Source: Dyella dinghuensis
Lineage (GTDB): Bacteria; Pseudomonadota; Gammaproteobacteria; Xanthomonadales; Rhodanobacteraceae
Assembly: GCF_003977615.1 (NCBI RefSeq)
Contig: NZ_RYZR01000006.1
Coordinates: forward strand, 62,001 to 126,000
Direction: 5' to 3'
Length of the DNA stretch: 64,000 nucleotides
Positions 44,101 to 54,398 of the stretch are shown one piece after another (position 1 is the stretch's first letter; each line of letters opens with the position of its first letter). Made by a program: the position numbers and the translations under genes. The notes under the pieces were generated by a model. The model saw nothing but the letters and a program-made list of their open reading frames with translations. It made no database searches and was not told the origin of the DNA.

Positions 44101-44751
44101 ATGAATGCCGCCTCTTCTACGTCATTGCTCCCGCAGCCCTTGCGCAAATTGGCAGGCCGCGCGCTGGAAACTGCGCTCAATCACGCCCTGTCACTCGATC
44201 CGGATACCCAGTCCAAACTGGCCGCCCTGAATGGGCGCTCGGTGCAATTGCATCTGCGTGGCGCGGATCTGGCGCTGGCGATCACCGTTGCGGATAGTCG
44301 ACTGAAAGTCGGCCCCGCGCCGGAAACCAGCGATCTGCGCGTGGCGGCAACGCCCGGCAGTCTGCTGTCGATGATCTTCCGCCGCCACGGCGACAGCATG
44401 GCGCCGGGCAAGGTGGAAATTGCGGGTGACGCCGATCTCGCCCGCCGCCTGGAAAAACTGGCGAGCGGTTTCGCGCCCGATTTTGAAGAAGCCTTCGCAC
44501 GCACCTTCGGCGACGTGATTGGCGTGCCGCTGGCCAAAGCCGTGCGCGAAGGATTGGCGCACGCGCGCGAAACCTCCTCGCATCTCACGCAGGATGGCGC
44601 CGCATGGTTGCGCGACGAGGCACGCATCGCGCTCGCGCCCGGCGAAGTGGAAGGCTTCCTCGATGAAGTCGACGCACTGCGCGAACGCACCGAGCGTCTG
44701 GATGCGCGACTGGCCCGCCTGGAGCGCGCACGCAAAGGATCGACTCCGTGA
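44101..44751 (+). CDS. ubiJ: Ubiquinone biosynthesis accessory factor UbiJ
   Basis: A 216-residue SCP2-type protein that binds ubiquinone precursors in the cytosolic Ubi complex. The SCP2 region covers about 15-115; the C-terminus is a basic coiled-coil-like helix ([21 protein letters not shown]). It overlaps ubiB by 4 bases (GTGA), the usual order ubiJ-ubiB; ubiE is not adjacent here. Confidence 0.88.
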   Translation: MNAASSTSLLPQPLRKLAGRALETALNHALSLDPDTQSKLAALNGRSVQLHLRGADLALAITVADSRLKVGPAPETSDLRVAATPGSLLSMIFRRHGDSMAPGKVEIAGDADLARRLEKLASGFAPDFEEAFARTFGDVIGVPLAKAVREGLAHARETSSHLTQDGAAWLRDEARIALAPGEVEGFLDEVDALRERTERLDARLARLERARKGSTP

Positions 44752-46394
44752 CGCCGCTGCGAGCTGTGCCGGGACTGCTACGCATTGCCGTGGTGCTGTT
44801 GCGCTATCGGCTGGATGAAGTCGTCGATGCGACGCATCTCTTTCGTCCGCTGAAACTCGTTCGTCCATTTCTGGGCCGGCCCATCGTTGACGTGCGCCCA
44901 CTTTCCCGCGGTGCGCGACTGCGCATGGCGCTGAACGAACTGGGCCCGATCTTCGTCAAGGCCGGCCAGGTGCTGTCCACACGGCGCGATCTGGTGCCGG
45001 AGGACATCGCCGATGAACTGGCGCTTCTGCAGGATCAGGTGCCGCCGTTTCCGGGTGAGCAAGCGCGCGAGATCGTACAGCGCGAGCTGAAACAGCCGAT
45101 CGAGCAGCTTTATGCGAGCTTCGATAACGTTCCGCTGGCGTCGGCTTCGATCGCGCAGGTGCATGCGGCCACGCTTTATGACGGCCGCGCCGTCGTCGTA
45201 AAAGTGCTGCGCCCGCGCATCGACGAACGCATCGACCGCGATGTTCGGCTGATTCGTTCGCTCGGCGAACTGGCACAACGCTGGCACCCCAATGCGGACA
45301 AGATTCGCCCGCTCGATGTGGTCAGCGAAGTGGAGAAAATGCTCGAGCACGAGCTGGATCTGCAGCGCGAAGGTGCGAATGCCAGTCTGCTACGCCGCAA
45401 CTTCATAAGCGGCGTCGACATGTACGTGCCGGAAGTGCACTGGGAACTGACCGCCGCGCGCGTGCTCACACTGGAGCGCGTGTCTGGTGTGAGTTGCGAT
45501 GACATCGCTGCCATCGACGCAGCAGGAATCGATCGCAAGGTGCTCGCCGCCAAGGGTGTGCGTCTGTTCTACGAACAGGTGTTCCGCGACAACTTTTTCC
45601 ATGCCGATGCGCACCCGGGCAACATCTGGGTCGATCCGACGCGCGTGAGCGAGCCGCGCTTCATCGCGCTGGATTTCGGCATCATGGGTTCGTTGCCGGA
45701 AGCCGATCAATATTGGCTCGCGCAGAATTTCATCGCGCTGTTCGAACGCGACTACGCACGCATTGCCAAGCTGCACATCGATGCGGGCTGGATGCCGCCG
45801 AGCGTTCGCCTCGACGAACTGGAAGCAGCAGTACGCACCGTTTGCGAACCTTATTTCACGCGTCCGCTCTCGCAGATCTCGCTCGCCGAACTGGTTGTGA
45901 AACTATTTCAGACCGCACGCCGATTCGAGCTCACCTTGCAGCCGCAACTGATTCTGCTGCAGAAGACGCTACTCAATATCGAAGGTGTGGGTCGCATGCT
46001 CGACCCGGACATCGATATCTGGGCGGTGGCGCATCCCGTGCTTAAACGCATTTTGCGCGAGCGCTACAGCCCGCTGCGTACCTTTCGCGAAATTCGCAAG
46101 CGCGTGCCGGAATGGTTCCACAATGCGCCGTTATTGCCGGAATTGGTACGCGATGCGTTGCGGCAAGTCGCTATCGGCGAGCAACGTCTTCTTGCCGACG
46201 CGGAAGAATTGGGTCACCAACGTCATCTCGTGCGCCGGATACTCGGCATGATCGGTGGCGGCTTGCTCGGTGCCACGCTGATCATGAGCGCTACGCTGAT
46301 GTTTACGTTCGGAACGCAGCACAGCATCTGGGTACCGATTGGCGTCGGCACAGCGGGCTTGCTCTCGTTTGCGTGGGGCTGGTGGCACCGATGA
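44748..46394 (+). CDS. ubiB: Ubiquinone biosynthesis kinase-like protein UbiB
   Basis: A 548-residue atypical kinase/ATPase of the ABC1 family needed for ubiquinone synthesis. The KxGQ motif is at 71-74 ([14 protein letters not shown]), followed by [16 protein letters not shown], and the catalytic-loop-like [13 protein letters not shown] with LDFGIMG. Two membrane helices close the C-terminus. The start is GTG at 44748, coupled to ubiJ. Confidence 0.93.
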   Translation: MTPLRAVPGLLRIAVVLLRYRLDEVVDATHLFRPLKLVRPFLGRPIVDVRPLSRGARLRMALNELGPIFVKAGQVLSTRRDLVPEDIADELALLQDQVPPFPGEQAREIVQRELKQPIEQLYASFDNVPLASASIAQVHAATLYDGRAVVVKVLRPRIDERIDRDVRLIRSLGELAQRWHPNADKIRPLDVVSEVEKMLEHELDLQREGANASLLRRNFISGVDMYVPEVHWELTAARVLTLERVSGVSCDDIAAIDAAGIDRKVLAAKGVRLFYEQVFRDNFFHADAHPGNIWVDPTRVSEPRFIALDFGIMGSLPEADQYWLAQNFIALFERDYARIAKLHIDAGWMPPSVRLDELEAAVRTVCEPYFTRPLSQISLAELVVKLFQTARRFELTLQPQLILLQKTLLNIEGVGRMLDPDIDIWAVAHPVLKRILRERYSPLRTFREIRKRVPEWFHNAPLLPELVRDALRQVAIGEQRLLADAEELGHQRHLVRRILGMIGGGLLGATLIMSATLMFTFGTQHSIWVPIGVGTAGLLSFAWGWWHR

Positions 46395-46402
46395 TGCTTT
46401 CG

Positions 46403-46504
46403 CCCCTCCCCCTGCAAAGCAGGGGGAGGTTGGGAGGGGGTCAAGGCTCTTTCGCAAGATTGCTTTACCCCACCCCAACCCTCCCCTGCGTGCAGGGGAG
46501 GGAG
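46403..46504. repeat. Pair of G/C-run hairpins between ubiB and truC
   Basis: Two hairpins in inverted order: CCTCCCCCTGC-AAA-GCAGGGGGAGG (46405-46429) and CCCTCCCCTGC-GT-GCAGGGGAGGG (46479-46502). They are linked by inverted GGTTGGGAGGGGGT/ACCCCACCCCAACC stretches, so a larger cruciform is possible. A REP-like dispersed element; may dampen read-through from ubiB. Confidence 0.75.
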
Positions 46505-46529
46505 TCAGTGGCGCTTCGGCGATTTATCG

Positions 46530-47252
46530 ATGCTTGAAATTCTTTATCAGGACGATGCACTCATTGCGGTCAACAAGCCTGCAGGCTTGGCTGTGCATCG
46601 CTCGAAAATGGTCGGCAACGCCGAAACATTTCTCATCGACGTATTGCGTGAGCAGGTTGGCGGCACGGTGTATCTCGCACATCGTCTTGATCGTGCGACA
46701 AGCGGCGTGTTGCTGATCGCCCGCTCCAGCGAGGTCGCCGCAGCACTAGGCGAACAGTTCATGGGCCGTGACGTGCACAAGCAGTATCTCGCCGTCGTAC
46801 GTGGCTGGCCGGAACCGACGGAAGGCATCATCGATTACCCATTACCCGGCTCACGCGAGACCGGCCCGCGGCGCGATGCACGCACCGACTACCGTCGACT
46901 GGCCACCATCGAAGTACCCATTGCGCTGGGTCGTTACCCGCAACAACGTTACGCACTCGTGCTGGCCGAACCGCAGAGCGGGCGGTTTCGGCAGATCCGC
47001 AAGCACATGGCGCATATCCACCATCCGGTGATCGGCGATTGCCAGCATGGACGCGGCGATCACAATCGTCTCTACAAGCAATATTTCAGCTGCCATCGCA
47101 TGCTATTGCATGCATGGCGCCTGCGTTTTCGGCACCCGGTAGACGGACGGCCGATGGCGCTGGAAGCACCGCTGGATGAGGCCTTCACCGGGCTGCTCTC
47201 ACGCTTTGGCTGGTCGCTGCCGGCCGACGAAATAAGCATGCCAACCAGCTAA
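46530..47252 (+). CDS. truC: tRNA pseudouridine(65) synthase
   Basis: A 240-residue RluA-family pseudouridine synthase. The catalytic Asp is in AHRLDRATSGV (about 51-61); ILYQDDALIAVNKPAGLAVHRS is the usual N-terminal strand pair. The size and lack of an S4 domain fit TruC, which modifies U65 of tRNA. Exact target is inferred. Confidence 0.88.
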   Translation: MLEILYQDDALIAVNKPAGLAVHRSKMVGNAETFLIDVLREQVGGTVYLAHRLDRATSGVLLIARSSEVAAALGEQFMGRDVHKQYLAVVRGWPEPTEGIIDYPLPGSRETGPRRDARTDYRRLATIEVPIALGRYPQQRYALVLAEPQSGRFRQIRKHMAHIHHPVIGDCQHGRGDHNRLYKQYFSCHRMLLHAWRLRFRHPVDGRPMALEAPLDEAFTGLLSRFGWSLPADEISMPTS

Positions 47253-47262
47253 ACTGCGCGGC

Positions 47263-47685
47263 ATGCTACCCGTGAGTCGATCCATCGTCCTGCCGGAATC
47301 GGAGCTGGTCGTGCGCTTTCTGCGTGCCGACGGCCCCGGTGGCCAGCATGTCAATCGCACTGAAAGCGCCGTCGAATTGCGCTTCGACGTGGCGCATTCG
47401 CCATCGTTGCCGGACGATGTTCGCGAGCGACTGCTGGCGCGAAGCGATCGTCGACTGACCGACGAGGGCGTGCTGGTGATTCAAGCACGCCGCTTCAGAG
47501 ATCAGGGCCGCAATCGCGAAGATGCACGCGAACGTCTGGTCGAGATCGTGCGCGGCGCACTGGTCGCACCCAAGAAGCGCGTTGCGACGAAACCCACGCG
47601 TGCATCGAAGTTGCGCCGCCTCGAAGGCAAGCAGCAGCGTGCGAAAATCAAACAAAACCGATCGCGGTCCTGGAGCCACGAGTGA
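47263..47685 (+). CDS. arfB: Alternative ribosome-rescue factor ArfB
   Basis: A 140-residue peptidyl-tRNA hydrolase that frees stalled ribosomes. The catalytic GGQ is at 26-28 (RADGPGGQHVNRTESAVELRF region), and the C-terminal tail is basic (KLRRLEGKQQRAKIKQNRS), as needed to enter the mRNA channel. It overlaps the acyltransferase gene by 4 bases. Confidence 0.93.
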   Translation: MLPVSRSIVLPESELVVRFLRADGPGGQHVNRTESAVELRFDVAHSPSLPDDVRERLLARSDRRLTDEGVLVIQARRFRDQGRNREDARERLVEIVRGALVAPKKRVATKPTRASKLRRLEGKQQRAKIKQNRSRSWSHE

Positions 47686-48275
47686 GCGAACCCGTTCTGC
47701 CGCCCATTCCACCCCAGGCGCCCCTACTCAACAGCCGCTTCTGGCCATGGCTAATGCGCAGCCTTCTGCGTTTGTCGGGCTGGCGATTGCTCGGCGAACT
47801 GCCCGATGTGCCCAAGGTGATCATCATCGGCGCACCCCACTCCTCCTACTGGGATGGCGTGTGGGGATTGATGATGAAGATTGGACTCGGCATCAACATC
47901 AACGTCATGATCAAGCGCGAAGTGCTGGATGGACCGTTGGGCATCATCCTGCGTCCCATTGGCCTGATTCCCATCAATCGCAGCGCTGCGCTGAATGTCG
48001 TCGGCCAGATGGTCGAGCGTTTCCACACGCACGAGAAGATGTGGTTGGGCATTACACCGGAAGGCACGCGCAAAAAAGTGCAGCAGTGGAAATCGGGTTT
48101 TCTTCGCATCGCCAACGAAGCGAGGGTGCCGATCCAGCCCGTGTTTATCGATTATCCGACCAAGACGTTTACGCTTGGGCCACTCATCCACGCCAGCGAT
48201 GACCCGGAAGCCGATATGGCTTCGATACGCGCGCTATTTCGTCCGTATCGCGGCAAGCATCGCAATACGGAATAA
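47682..48275 (+). CDS. Lysophospholipid acyltransferase-family protein
   Basis: A 197-residue 1-acyl-glycerol-3-phosphate acyltransferase-like (PlsC) protein. The HX4D motif is HSSYWD at 53-58, and TPEGTR is the second substrate motif. Small for the family, without added domains. GTG start at 47682, coupled to arfB. Probably a membrane-lipid acyltransferase; acceptor unknown. Confidence 0.85.
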   Translation: MSEPVLPPIPPQAPLLNSRFWPWLMRSLLRLSGWRLLGELPDVPKVIIIGAPHSSYWDGVWGLMMKIGLGININVMIKREVLDGPLGIILRPIGLIPINRSAALNVVGQMVERFHTHEKMWLGITPEGTRKKVQQWKSGFLRIANEARVPIQPVFIDYPTKTFTLGPLIHASDDPEADMASIRALFRPYRGKHRNTE

Positions 48276-48281
48276 CGGCGC

Positions 48282-49325
48282 TTAACGCTCGGAATGGCCT
48301 GATTCGTCGTAATCGCGATGAGTCAGCAAACCCGGGCGAATCAGATCGATAAACGCGCGCGCTTCGGCGCTGAGGAATTTTCCCTTGCGCATCACCACGC
48401 CGTAGCTGCGTTGCGGAAAGTATTGCCGCATGTTGCGCACAGCCAGTCGCGCACGATCCGCGTCGGAAATACAAATGCCCGTGACGATGGAAATGCCAAG
48501 ACCCATCGCCACGTATTCCTTGATCACTTCCCAACCACCGACTTCAATCGCGACGTGGTAAGGCACCTGGTTCTGTTGAAACACCAGATCGACGAGCCGA
48601 TACGTCGACAGACGTTGCGGCGGAAGAATGAGCCCGTAAGGCGATAGATCCTGCAGCGTAACGTTTTCCTTGTGCGCCAGCGGATGATCCAGCGGCATGA
48701 TCAGCATCGGGTCGTAGTGATAGACCGGTGCCCACGCGATGTCGTTCGGCACATCGAGCATCGAACCCACCGCGAAATCCGCACTGTCTGCACGCAGCAA
48801 CGCCATGCCGTCCTTGCCGGTGACGTTGGCGAGCTGCAACTGCACGGCAGGAAAGCGTTCGCGATAGCGGCGCACCAGCTCGGGTAGCAAATACTGGATG
48901 GTCGAGCTGCCCGCCGCGATGGTCAGCTTTCCCGCCTGCAGGCCTTTGATCTTGGTCTGGAAGTCGCGATCGAGGTTTTCCCATCCCTCGATCAAGGGGC
49001 GCGCGAGGGCATACAGCGCCTCGCCCGCATCCGTCAGATTGATGCGGCGCCGGCTGCGCTGCAGCAGTTCCACGCCCAGTTCGCGCTCCAGCGCCTGCAA
49101 CTGCAGGCTGATCGATGGCTGGGAGAGATAGAGCGATTCGGCGGCCCGACTGAGCGTTCCGAGCTTCACCGTGGCCACGAAAGCACGTATCTGCTTCAGG
49201 CGGTTGCCCTTGTAGTAGTAGCGGCTGGCGTCGCCGGGCGCAGGCGTGTCCTTGCCCACCCGTTTCCGCTTGGTCGCGGCGGGCGCCTTTTTGGCCACGT
49301 TTGGCTTTCGGACGGGATCTTTCAT
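48282..49325 (-). CDS. LysR-family regulator, CysB-like layout, divergent from aceBA
   Basis: A 347-residue LysR regulator with an unusual 40-residue basic N-terminal extension (KKAPAATKRKR), then the winged helix-turn-helix at about 42-100 (LKQIRAFVATVKLGTLSRAAESLYLSQPSISLQLQALERE region) and a substrate-binding effector domain. Its position suggests control of the glyoxylate shunt genes next to it, and the inverted repeats in the shared promoter fit a LysR box. No direct evidence of the effector. Confidence 0.85.
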   Translation of the reverse strand: MKDPVRKPNVAKKAPAATKRKRVGKDTPAPGDASRYYYKGNRLKQIRAFVATVKLGTLSRAAESLYLSQPSISLQLQALERELGVELLQRSRRRINLTDAGEALYALARPLIEGWENLDRDFQTKIKGLQAGKLTIAAGSSTIQYLLPELVRRYRERFPAVQLQLANVTGKDGMALLRADSADFAVGSMLDVPNDIAWAPVYHYDPMLIMPLDHPLAHKENVTLQDLSPYGLILPPQRLSTYRLVDLVFQQNQVPYHVAIEVGGWEVIKEYVAMGLGISIVTGICISDADRARLAVRNMRQYFPQRSYGVVMRKGKFLSAEARAFIDLIRPGLLTHRDYDESGHSER

Positions 49326-49336
49326 GGCAGCTGACT

Positions 49337-49358
49337 CAATACGTTAGCGTATGTATTG
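49337..49358. promoter_or_regulatory. Putative LysR box
   Basis: CAATAC-N10-GTATTG, a perfect 6-base inverted repeat with inner ATACG/CGTAT symmetry, 12 bases before the regulator start and about 90 bases before aceB. Fits the T-N11-A style of LysR sites and probable self-repression. Confidence 0.65.
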
Positions 49359-49377
49359 ATAAAGATAATACTAAAGA

Positions 49378-49398
49378 TTGACATATTTGTTTTGTCAA
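49378..49398 (+). promoter_or_regulatory. Putative aceB promoter with second inverted repeat
   Basis: TTGACA (49378-49383) could be the -35 box of aceBA. Together with TGTCAA (49393-49398) it forms a 6-base inverted repeat with 9-base spacer, so a regulator may bind here too. The -10 is unclear. Confidence 0.5.
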
Positions 49399-49448
49399 AA
49401 TGGATGTTCGTAACTAGCTTCTTCCCCAAGCCCTAGGTGGAGAAGCAC

Positions 49449-51044
49449 ATGGCAGTACCCAGCGAAAAGTTCGTCAGCACGCCCGCCCAGATTCATGCGG
49501 AGACCCGTGGTTACGAGGACATCCTGACCCCGGAGGCCCTGGCCTTCCTGGCCCGGCTGCACCGTTATGCCGAGCCGCGCCGCCAGCAATTGCTGAAGGC
49601 CCGAGCCCAGCGGCAGGCCCGCTATGACGCCGGCGCGTTACCGGACTTCCGGGCCGACACCAAGGCCATTCGCGAATCCGATTGGAACGTTGCCACCATT
49701 CCCGCCGCCCTGCAGGACCGTCGCGTGGAAATCACCGGGCCGGTCGAGCGGAAGATGATCATCAACGCGCTGAACTCGGGTGCGAAGGTGTTCATGGCGG
49801 ACTTCGAGGATTCGTCTGCACCCAGCTTTGCCAATCAGCTGGACGGTCAGGTCAATCTGCGCGACGCGGTGAGCGGCACGCTGGAATACCGCTCGCCTGA
49901 CGGCAAGGACTATCGCGTGGACGCCAATCCCGCCGTGCTGGTCGTACGCCCGCGCGGCTGGCACCTGCCCGAACGTCATGTGTCGGTCGATGGCGAAACG
50001 ATGGCGGGCGCCCTGGTCGACTTCGGCCTGTATGCCTTCCATAACGCGCACGCGCTGCACGCACGCGATCTGGGTCCGTACTTCTACCTGCCCAAGCTCG
50101 AAGCGATGGAAGAAGCCGTATTGTGGGATGACGTGCTCGCGCTGGCCGAAGACGATCTCGGCCTGCCGATCGGCACGATAAAAGCGACGGTGCTGATCGA
50201 GACACTGCCCGCGGTGTTCCAGATGCACGAAATTCTGCATGCATTGCGCAACCGCGTCGTCGGCCTGAACTGCGGCCGCTGGGATTACATTTTTTCGTAC
50301 CTGAAGACACTGCGGCGTCATCGCGATCGTTTGCTGCCGGATCGCGGCCAGGTCGTGATGACAGTGCCGTTCCTCAAGACGTATTCGGAGCTGCTGATCC
50401 AAACCTGCCATCGCCGAGGCGCGTTTGCGATGGGCGGCATGGCCGCGCAGATTCCGATCAAGGGCGACGATGCAGCGAATGAAGCCGCGATGGCGAAAGT
50501 TCGTGCCGACAAGTTGCGCGAAGTGCAAGCCGGACATGACGGCACATGGGTGGCGCATCCTGCATTGGTCGCGGTAGCGAAAGATATTTTCGACCGTCAC
50601 ATGCCATCGTCGAATCAATTGCACATCAAACGCGAAGATGTCGTTGCAGATCGCGATACGTTGATCTCGCCATGCGGCGGAACGATCAGCCGCTCCGGCT
50701 TCGACAACAACGTCGAAGTTGCGCTGCGTTACACAGCAGCGTGGCTCGAAGGATTGGGTTGCGTGCCGATTCACAACTTGATGGAAGACGCCGCCACCGC
50801 CGAAATCGCACGTGCGCAGTTATGGCAATGGGTGCATCACGGCAGTCTGGAATTTACCGATCACGCGCCGATCGATATCGCACTGTTCGATCACGCACTC
50901 GCCACGCACACACATCGTCTACGCGAAAGCACATTGCCTGGCGCCAAGCGCGCCGACGATGCAGCGCACCTGCTTGCCTCGCTAACGCATGCCGAACAGC
51001 TCAGCGACTTCCTCACCCTTCCCGCTTACGAAAAGCTCGCCTGA
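49449..51044 (+). CDS. aceB: Malate synthase A
   Basis: Joins glyoxylate and acetyl-CoA to malate in the glyoxylate shunt. A 531-residue form A enzyme: [25 protein letters not shown] (cofactor/substrate region), [13 protein letters not shown] and the late catalytic Asp in [19 protein letters not shown] is 6 bases before the ATG at 49449. The isocitrate lyase gene follows after 37 bases. Confidence 0.95.
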   Translation: MAVPSEKFVSTPAQIHAETRGYEDILTPEALAFLARLHRYAEPRRQQLLKARAQRQARYDAGALPDFRADTKAIRESDWNVATIPAALQDRRVEITGPVERKMIINALNSGAKVFMADFEDSSAPSFANQLDGQVNLRDAVSGTLEYRSPDGKDYRVDANPAVLVVRPRGWHLPERHVSVDGETMAGALVDFGLYAFHNAHALHARDLGPYFYLPKLEAMEEAVLWDDVLALAEDDLGLPIGTIKATVLIETLPAVFQMHEILHALRNRVVGLNCGRWDYIFSYLKTLRRHRDRLLPDRGQVVMTVPFLKTYSELLIQTCHRRGAFAMGGMAAQIPIKGDDAANEAAMAKVRADKLREVQAGHDGTWVAHPALVAVAKDIFDRHMPSSNQLHIKREDVVADRDTLISPCGGTISRSGFDNNVEVALRYTAAWLEGLGCVPIHNLMEDAATAEIARAQLWQWVHHGSLEFTDHAPIDIALFDHALATHTHRLRESTLPGAKRADDAAHLLASLTHAEQLSDFLTLPAYEKLA

Positions 51045-51081
51045 GCGCGTGCATCCAGCGTATTCCAAGGAGTCAATCATC

Positions 51082-52377
51082 ATGAAAAACACACTGCCTA
51101 CCACCGAACAGATGTCGCTCGACTGGAAGAACAACGCTCGCTGGGCTGGCATCCAGCGCAATTACAGTGCTGACGATGTGGTGCGCCTTCGCGGCACTGT
51201 GGGTGTCGAACACACGCTTGCGCGCCGTGGCGCCGAACGCTTGTGGAAATCGCTGCACAAAGAAGATTTCGTCAATGCGCTCGGCGCACTGACCGGTAAC
51301 CAGGCCATGCAGCAGGTGAAAGCCGGTTTGCAGGCGATCTATCTCAGTGGCTGGCAGGTCGCCGCGGATGCGAATGTCGCGGGCGAAATGTATCCGGATC
51401 AATCGCTGTATCCGGCCAATTCCGTGCCGCTGGTCGTCAAGCGCATCAACAACACCCTGCTGCGCGCGGATCAGCTGCATCACGCGGAAGGCAAGGACGA
51501 TACCGACTGGATGGTGCCGATCGTTGCCGATGCTGAGGCCGGTTTCGGCGGCGTGTTGAATGCGTTCGAGCTGATGAAAGCGATGATCGAAGCGGGCGCC
51601 TCAGGTGTGCACTTTGAAGATCAGCTCGCGTCGGTGAAAAAGTGCGGCCACATGGGCGGGAAAGTGTTGGTGCCGACGCGCGAAGCCGTCGACAAACTCA
51701 ACGCCGCTCGCCTGGCAGCCGATGTGCTTGGCGTTCCGACACTGGTCATCGCACGCACCGATGCGGACGCGGCTGATTTGCTGACGTCCGATATCGACGA
51801 CAACGACAAGCCGTTCGTCACCGGAGAGCGCACGCCGGAGGGCTTCTTCCGCGTTCGCGCCGGCCTCGATCAAGCCATCAGTCGAGGCTTGGCCTACGCG
51901 CCTTACGCCGATCTGATCTGGTGCGAAACCAGCAAGCCGAATCTGGAAGAGGCGCGCAAGTTTGCGGAAGCGATTCATGCGAAGTTTCCGGGCAAAATGC
52001 TTGCGTACAATTGCTCGCCGAGCTTCAACTGGAAGAAAAATCTGGACGATGCGACCATCGCGACATTCCAGAAAGAACTGGGCGCGATGGGCTACAAATT
52101 CCAGTTCATCACGTTGGCGGGCTTCCACAGTCTCAACTACGGCATGTTCGATCTGGCGCATGGTTATGCACGTCGTCAGATGAGTGCGTTTGTTGAACTG
52201 CAGGAGCGGGAATTCGCGGCGGCCGATCGCGGCTTCACTGCCGTGAAGCATCAGCGCGAAGTTGGCACCGGTTACTTCGATGCGGTGACGCAGGCTATTC
52301 AGCAGGGGCAGTCGTCAACCACGGCGTTGAAAGGCTCGACGGAAGAAGCGCAATTCCATCAGGCTTCTGCTGCTTGA
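51082..52377 (+). CDS. aceA: Isocitrate lyase
   Basis: Splits isocitrate into succinate and glyoxylate. 431 residues, with the catalytic KKCGHMGG at 186-193 and [16 protein letters not shown] lies 9 bases before the start at 51082. Co-transcribed with aceB; a clear terminator follows at 52386. Confidence 0.95.
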   Translation: MKNTLPTTEQMSLDWKNNARWAGIQRNYSADDVVRLRGTVGVEHTLARRGAERLWKSLHKEDFVNALGALTGNQAMQQVKAGLQAIYLSGWQVAADANVAGEMYPDQSLYPANSVPLVVKRINNTLLRADQLHHAEGKDDTDWMVPIVADAEAGFGGVLNAFELMKAMIEAGASGVHFEDQLASVKKCGHMGGKVLVPTREAVDKLNAARLAADVLGVPTLVIARTDADAADLLTSDIDDNDKPFVTGERTPEGFFRVRAGLDQAISRGLAYAPYADLIWCETSKPNLEEARKFAEAIHAKFPGKMLAYNCSPSFNWKKNLDDATIATFQKELGAMGYKFQFITLAGFHSLNYGMFDLAHGYARRQMSAFVELQEREFAAADRGFTAVKHQREVGTGYFDAVTQAIQQGQSSTTALKGSTEEAQFHQASAA

Positions 52378-52385
52378 TGACTTAT

Positions 52386-52411
52386 ACCCTCACGTATCCG
52401 TGAGGGTTTGT
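52386..52411 (+). terminator. Terminator of aceBA
   Basis: Perfect 9-base stem ACCCTCACG/CGTGAGGGT with a TATC loop, followed by TTGTT. Confidence 0.85.
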
Positions 52412-52416
52412 TCCCT

Positions 52417-52528
52417 CTCACCGTCATTCCGGCGTAGGCCGGAATCCAGTGACGAAAGGCTATGTACGTGTCCGTACTTCCGACAGTTCTCGCTACTGGA
52501 TTCCGGCCTACGCCGGAATGACGGTGAG
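52417..52528. repeat. Perfect 34-base inverted repeat (REP-like element)
   Basis: Arms 52417-52450 and 52495-52528 are exact reverse complements; each arm holds its own short hairpin ATTCCGGC...GCCGGAAT. The 44-base centre is unrelated. The CGTCATTCCGGC motif also opens the repeat at 1224. Between two convergent genes, a typical place for such elements. Confidence 0.88.
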
Positions 52529-52541
52529 GTAAAACTAGGCG

Positions 52542-54338
52542 TCACGGCGGCGTCGGTGCTTCCGGCGGAACCAGCACAATCACCGTCCAACCGGGGCGCG
52601 GCTCTAATTCGCGCTTAGCCAAAGCGACACGCAACATCTGCTTTTCTTCCACACCGAACAGCAATATCGATGAGGAACCGTACTGCTCGATGAAGTGCGG
52701 CCAGTCGAATGTCGGTGTGAGTCCGGTGGATTTGAGGCGCCAGCCACGCGCCAGCAATTCCGCAAAGCGCGCGTGCGTCATGGTGTCTTCGAACAACACC
52801 GGCACGGATAATCGATCGGCCAGCGCCGAGCGGTTGCTTGTTTCCTGCGGCGCGAGATTACGCAAGCGGTAAACCTTGTCGCGACCGAATTCCTGCTGAT
52901 AGTGCAGACACGCCAGCGAATTGCGTTCGCGGTGCGTCGATAGTCCAAGCATCAATCCGATACCTGTCAGATCCAGATTGCGCTCAGCATGCGCTGAGGC
53001 CGGGCTGCCATAAAACGTCGTCAGCCCTTCCATGCGGGCGCGGCGAATGCCATCCCAGTCATCGTCGGACAGCAGCACATGAAAACCCGCTTCGTTCAGT
53101 GCACTGCCGATGGCGCGAGCCACCGCATCGGAGCCGAAGATCAACACGCCATGCGGCTCGGGTTCGGCAACCTTTAACCAGCGCGCGAGAGGGCGTGATG
53201 TTGCGCTCTGCAAAACGACCGTGCCGATGATCAAGATGAACACGAGCGGCACCAGCACATCGCTACCTGCCACACCCAGACGTTCCAGCCGCAGCGCAAA
53301 GAGCGCCGAGACCGACGCTGCAACGATGCCCCGCGGCGCCACCCAGGAAATCAACGCCCGCTCGCGCCACGTCATGCCGCTACCGGCGCTGGAAACCATC
53401 ACCGTGATGGGGCGCACGACAAATTGTGCGGCGAGGAAAATGGCGATACCGGCCCACAGCATGCCGGGTGGCAGCGGCCAGCTCAGTCGTGCAGCCAGCA
53501 GGATGAAAAGCATCGACACAAGGAGCACGGTGAGGTGTTCCTTGAAATCGAGAATGTCGTCGATGTGTACGTCGCGCATGTTGGCGAGCGCGATACCCAT
53601 GATGGTGACTGTGAGCAATCCCGAATCATGCGCGATCTCGTTGGAGAGCGTGAACGATAGAAGCACGATGGCCAGCGCGCCGAAATTCTGCAGATATTCC
53701 GGAATCAGCTGACGGCGCAGCAGAAGGCCCAGCACGATGGCGGCAACGCCACCGATAACGACGCCGGCAATCACGGTAGTGAGAAACACGCCAATTGCGT
53801 GGCCCTGATGCCGCGACACGATGGCTTCGTAAATCAGTACCGCGAACAGCGCGCCAAGCGGATCGATCACGATGCCTTCCCAGCGCAACGTGTTGGCAAT
53901 GCGCGCGTTGGGCCGCAGCGTACGAAGCATCGGAACAATGACGGTCGGCCCCGTCACGCATGTCAACGCGCCAAACAACAGCGCGATATCCCAGCTCATG
54001 CCTGCGAGATAATGCGCCGCAGCGGCAAGCAGCAGCAACGCGACGATCGCGCCGTAACTCACTAGTCCTCGCACCACATGTCCAATGCCGCGCAGCTCCT
54101 GGAAGCGCAGCGTGAGGCTGCCTTCAAACAGAATCAGCGCCACGGAAAGCGAGACCACCGGGAACAGCAGCGGCCCGAGCAGCTTGTCCGGATCGAGTAC
54201 GTGAAAGACGGGCCCTAGCAGAATGCCGGCCAGCAACAGAAACAGGATGGCGGGCAGCTTCACGCGCCAGGCCAGCCATTGTGCGAAGAAGCCGATGGCC
54301 AGCATGCCGGTCAGCATCAGGCCGAGTTCGATGCTCAT
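52542..54338 (-). CDS. Cation/proton antiporter (CPA1/NhaP-like) with cytosolic nucleotide-binding-like domain
   Basis: A 598-residue membrane antiporter. About 12 helices fill residues 1-400, with LILFEGSLTL, FGALTCVTGPTVIVPML and LRWEGIVIDPLGALFAVLIYE typical of CPA1 sodium/proton exchangers. The C-terminal part (HGVLIFGSDAVARAIGSAL..., about 410-590) looks like a RCK/TrkA-N fold with a changed nucleotide loop. Ion choice is unknown. GAGGG precedes the start. Confidence 0.85.
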   Translation of the reverse strand: MSIELGLMLTGMLAIGFFAQWLAWRVKLPAILFLLLAGILLGPVFHVLDPDKLLGPLLFPVVSLSVALILFEGSLTLRFQELRGIGHVVRGLVSYGAIVALLLLAAAAHYLAGMSWDIALLFGALTCVTGPTVIVPMLRTLRPNARIANTLRWEGIVIDPLGALFAVLIYEAIVSRHQGHAIGVFLTTVIAGVVIGGVAAIVLGLLLRRQLIPEYLQNFGALAIVLLSFTLSNEIAHDSGLLTVTIMGIALANMRDVHIDDILDFKEHLTVLLVSMLFILLAARLSWPLPPGMLWAGIAIFLAAQFVVRPITVMVSSAGSGMTWRERALISWVAPRGIVAASVSALFALRLERLGVAGSDVLVPLVFILIIGTVVLQSATSRPLARWLKVAEPEPHGVLIFGSDAVARAIGSALNEAGFHVLLSDDDWDGIRRARMEGLTTFYGSPASAHAERNLDLTGIGLMLGLSTHRERNSLACLHYQQEFGRDKVYRLRNLAPQETSNRSALADRLSVPVLFEDTMTHARFAELLARGWRLKSTGLTPTFDWPHFIEQYGSSSILLFGVEEKQMLRVALAKRELEPRPGWTVIVLVPPEAPTPP

Positions 54339-54398
54339 GCACGCACCCTCAACGGCAGCCGCCGATATCTGTATCGCAACATAGGTGACCGACTTCGT

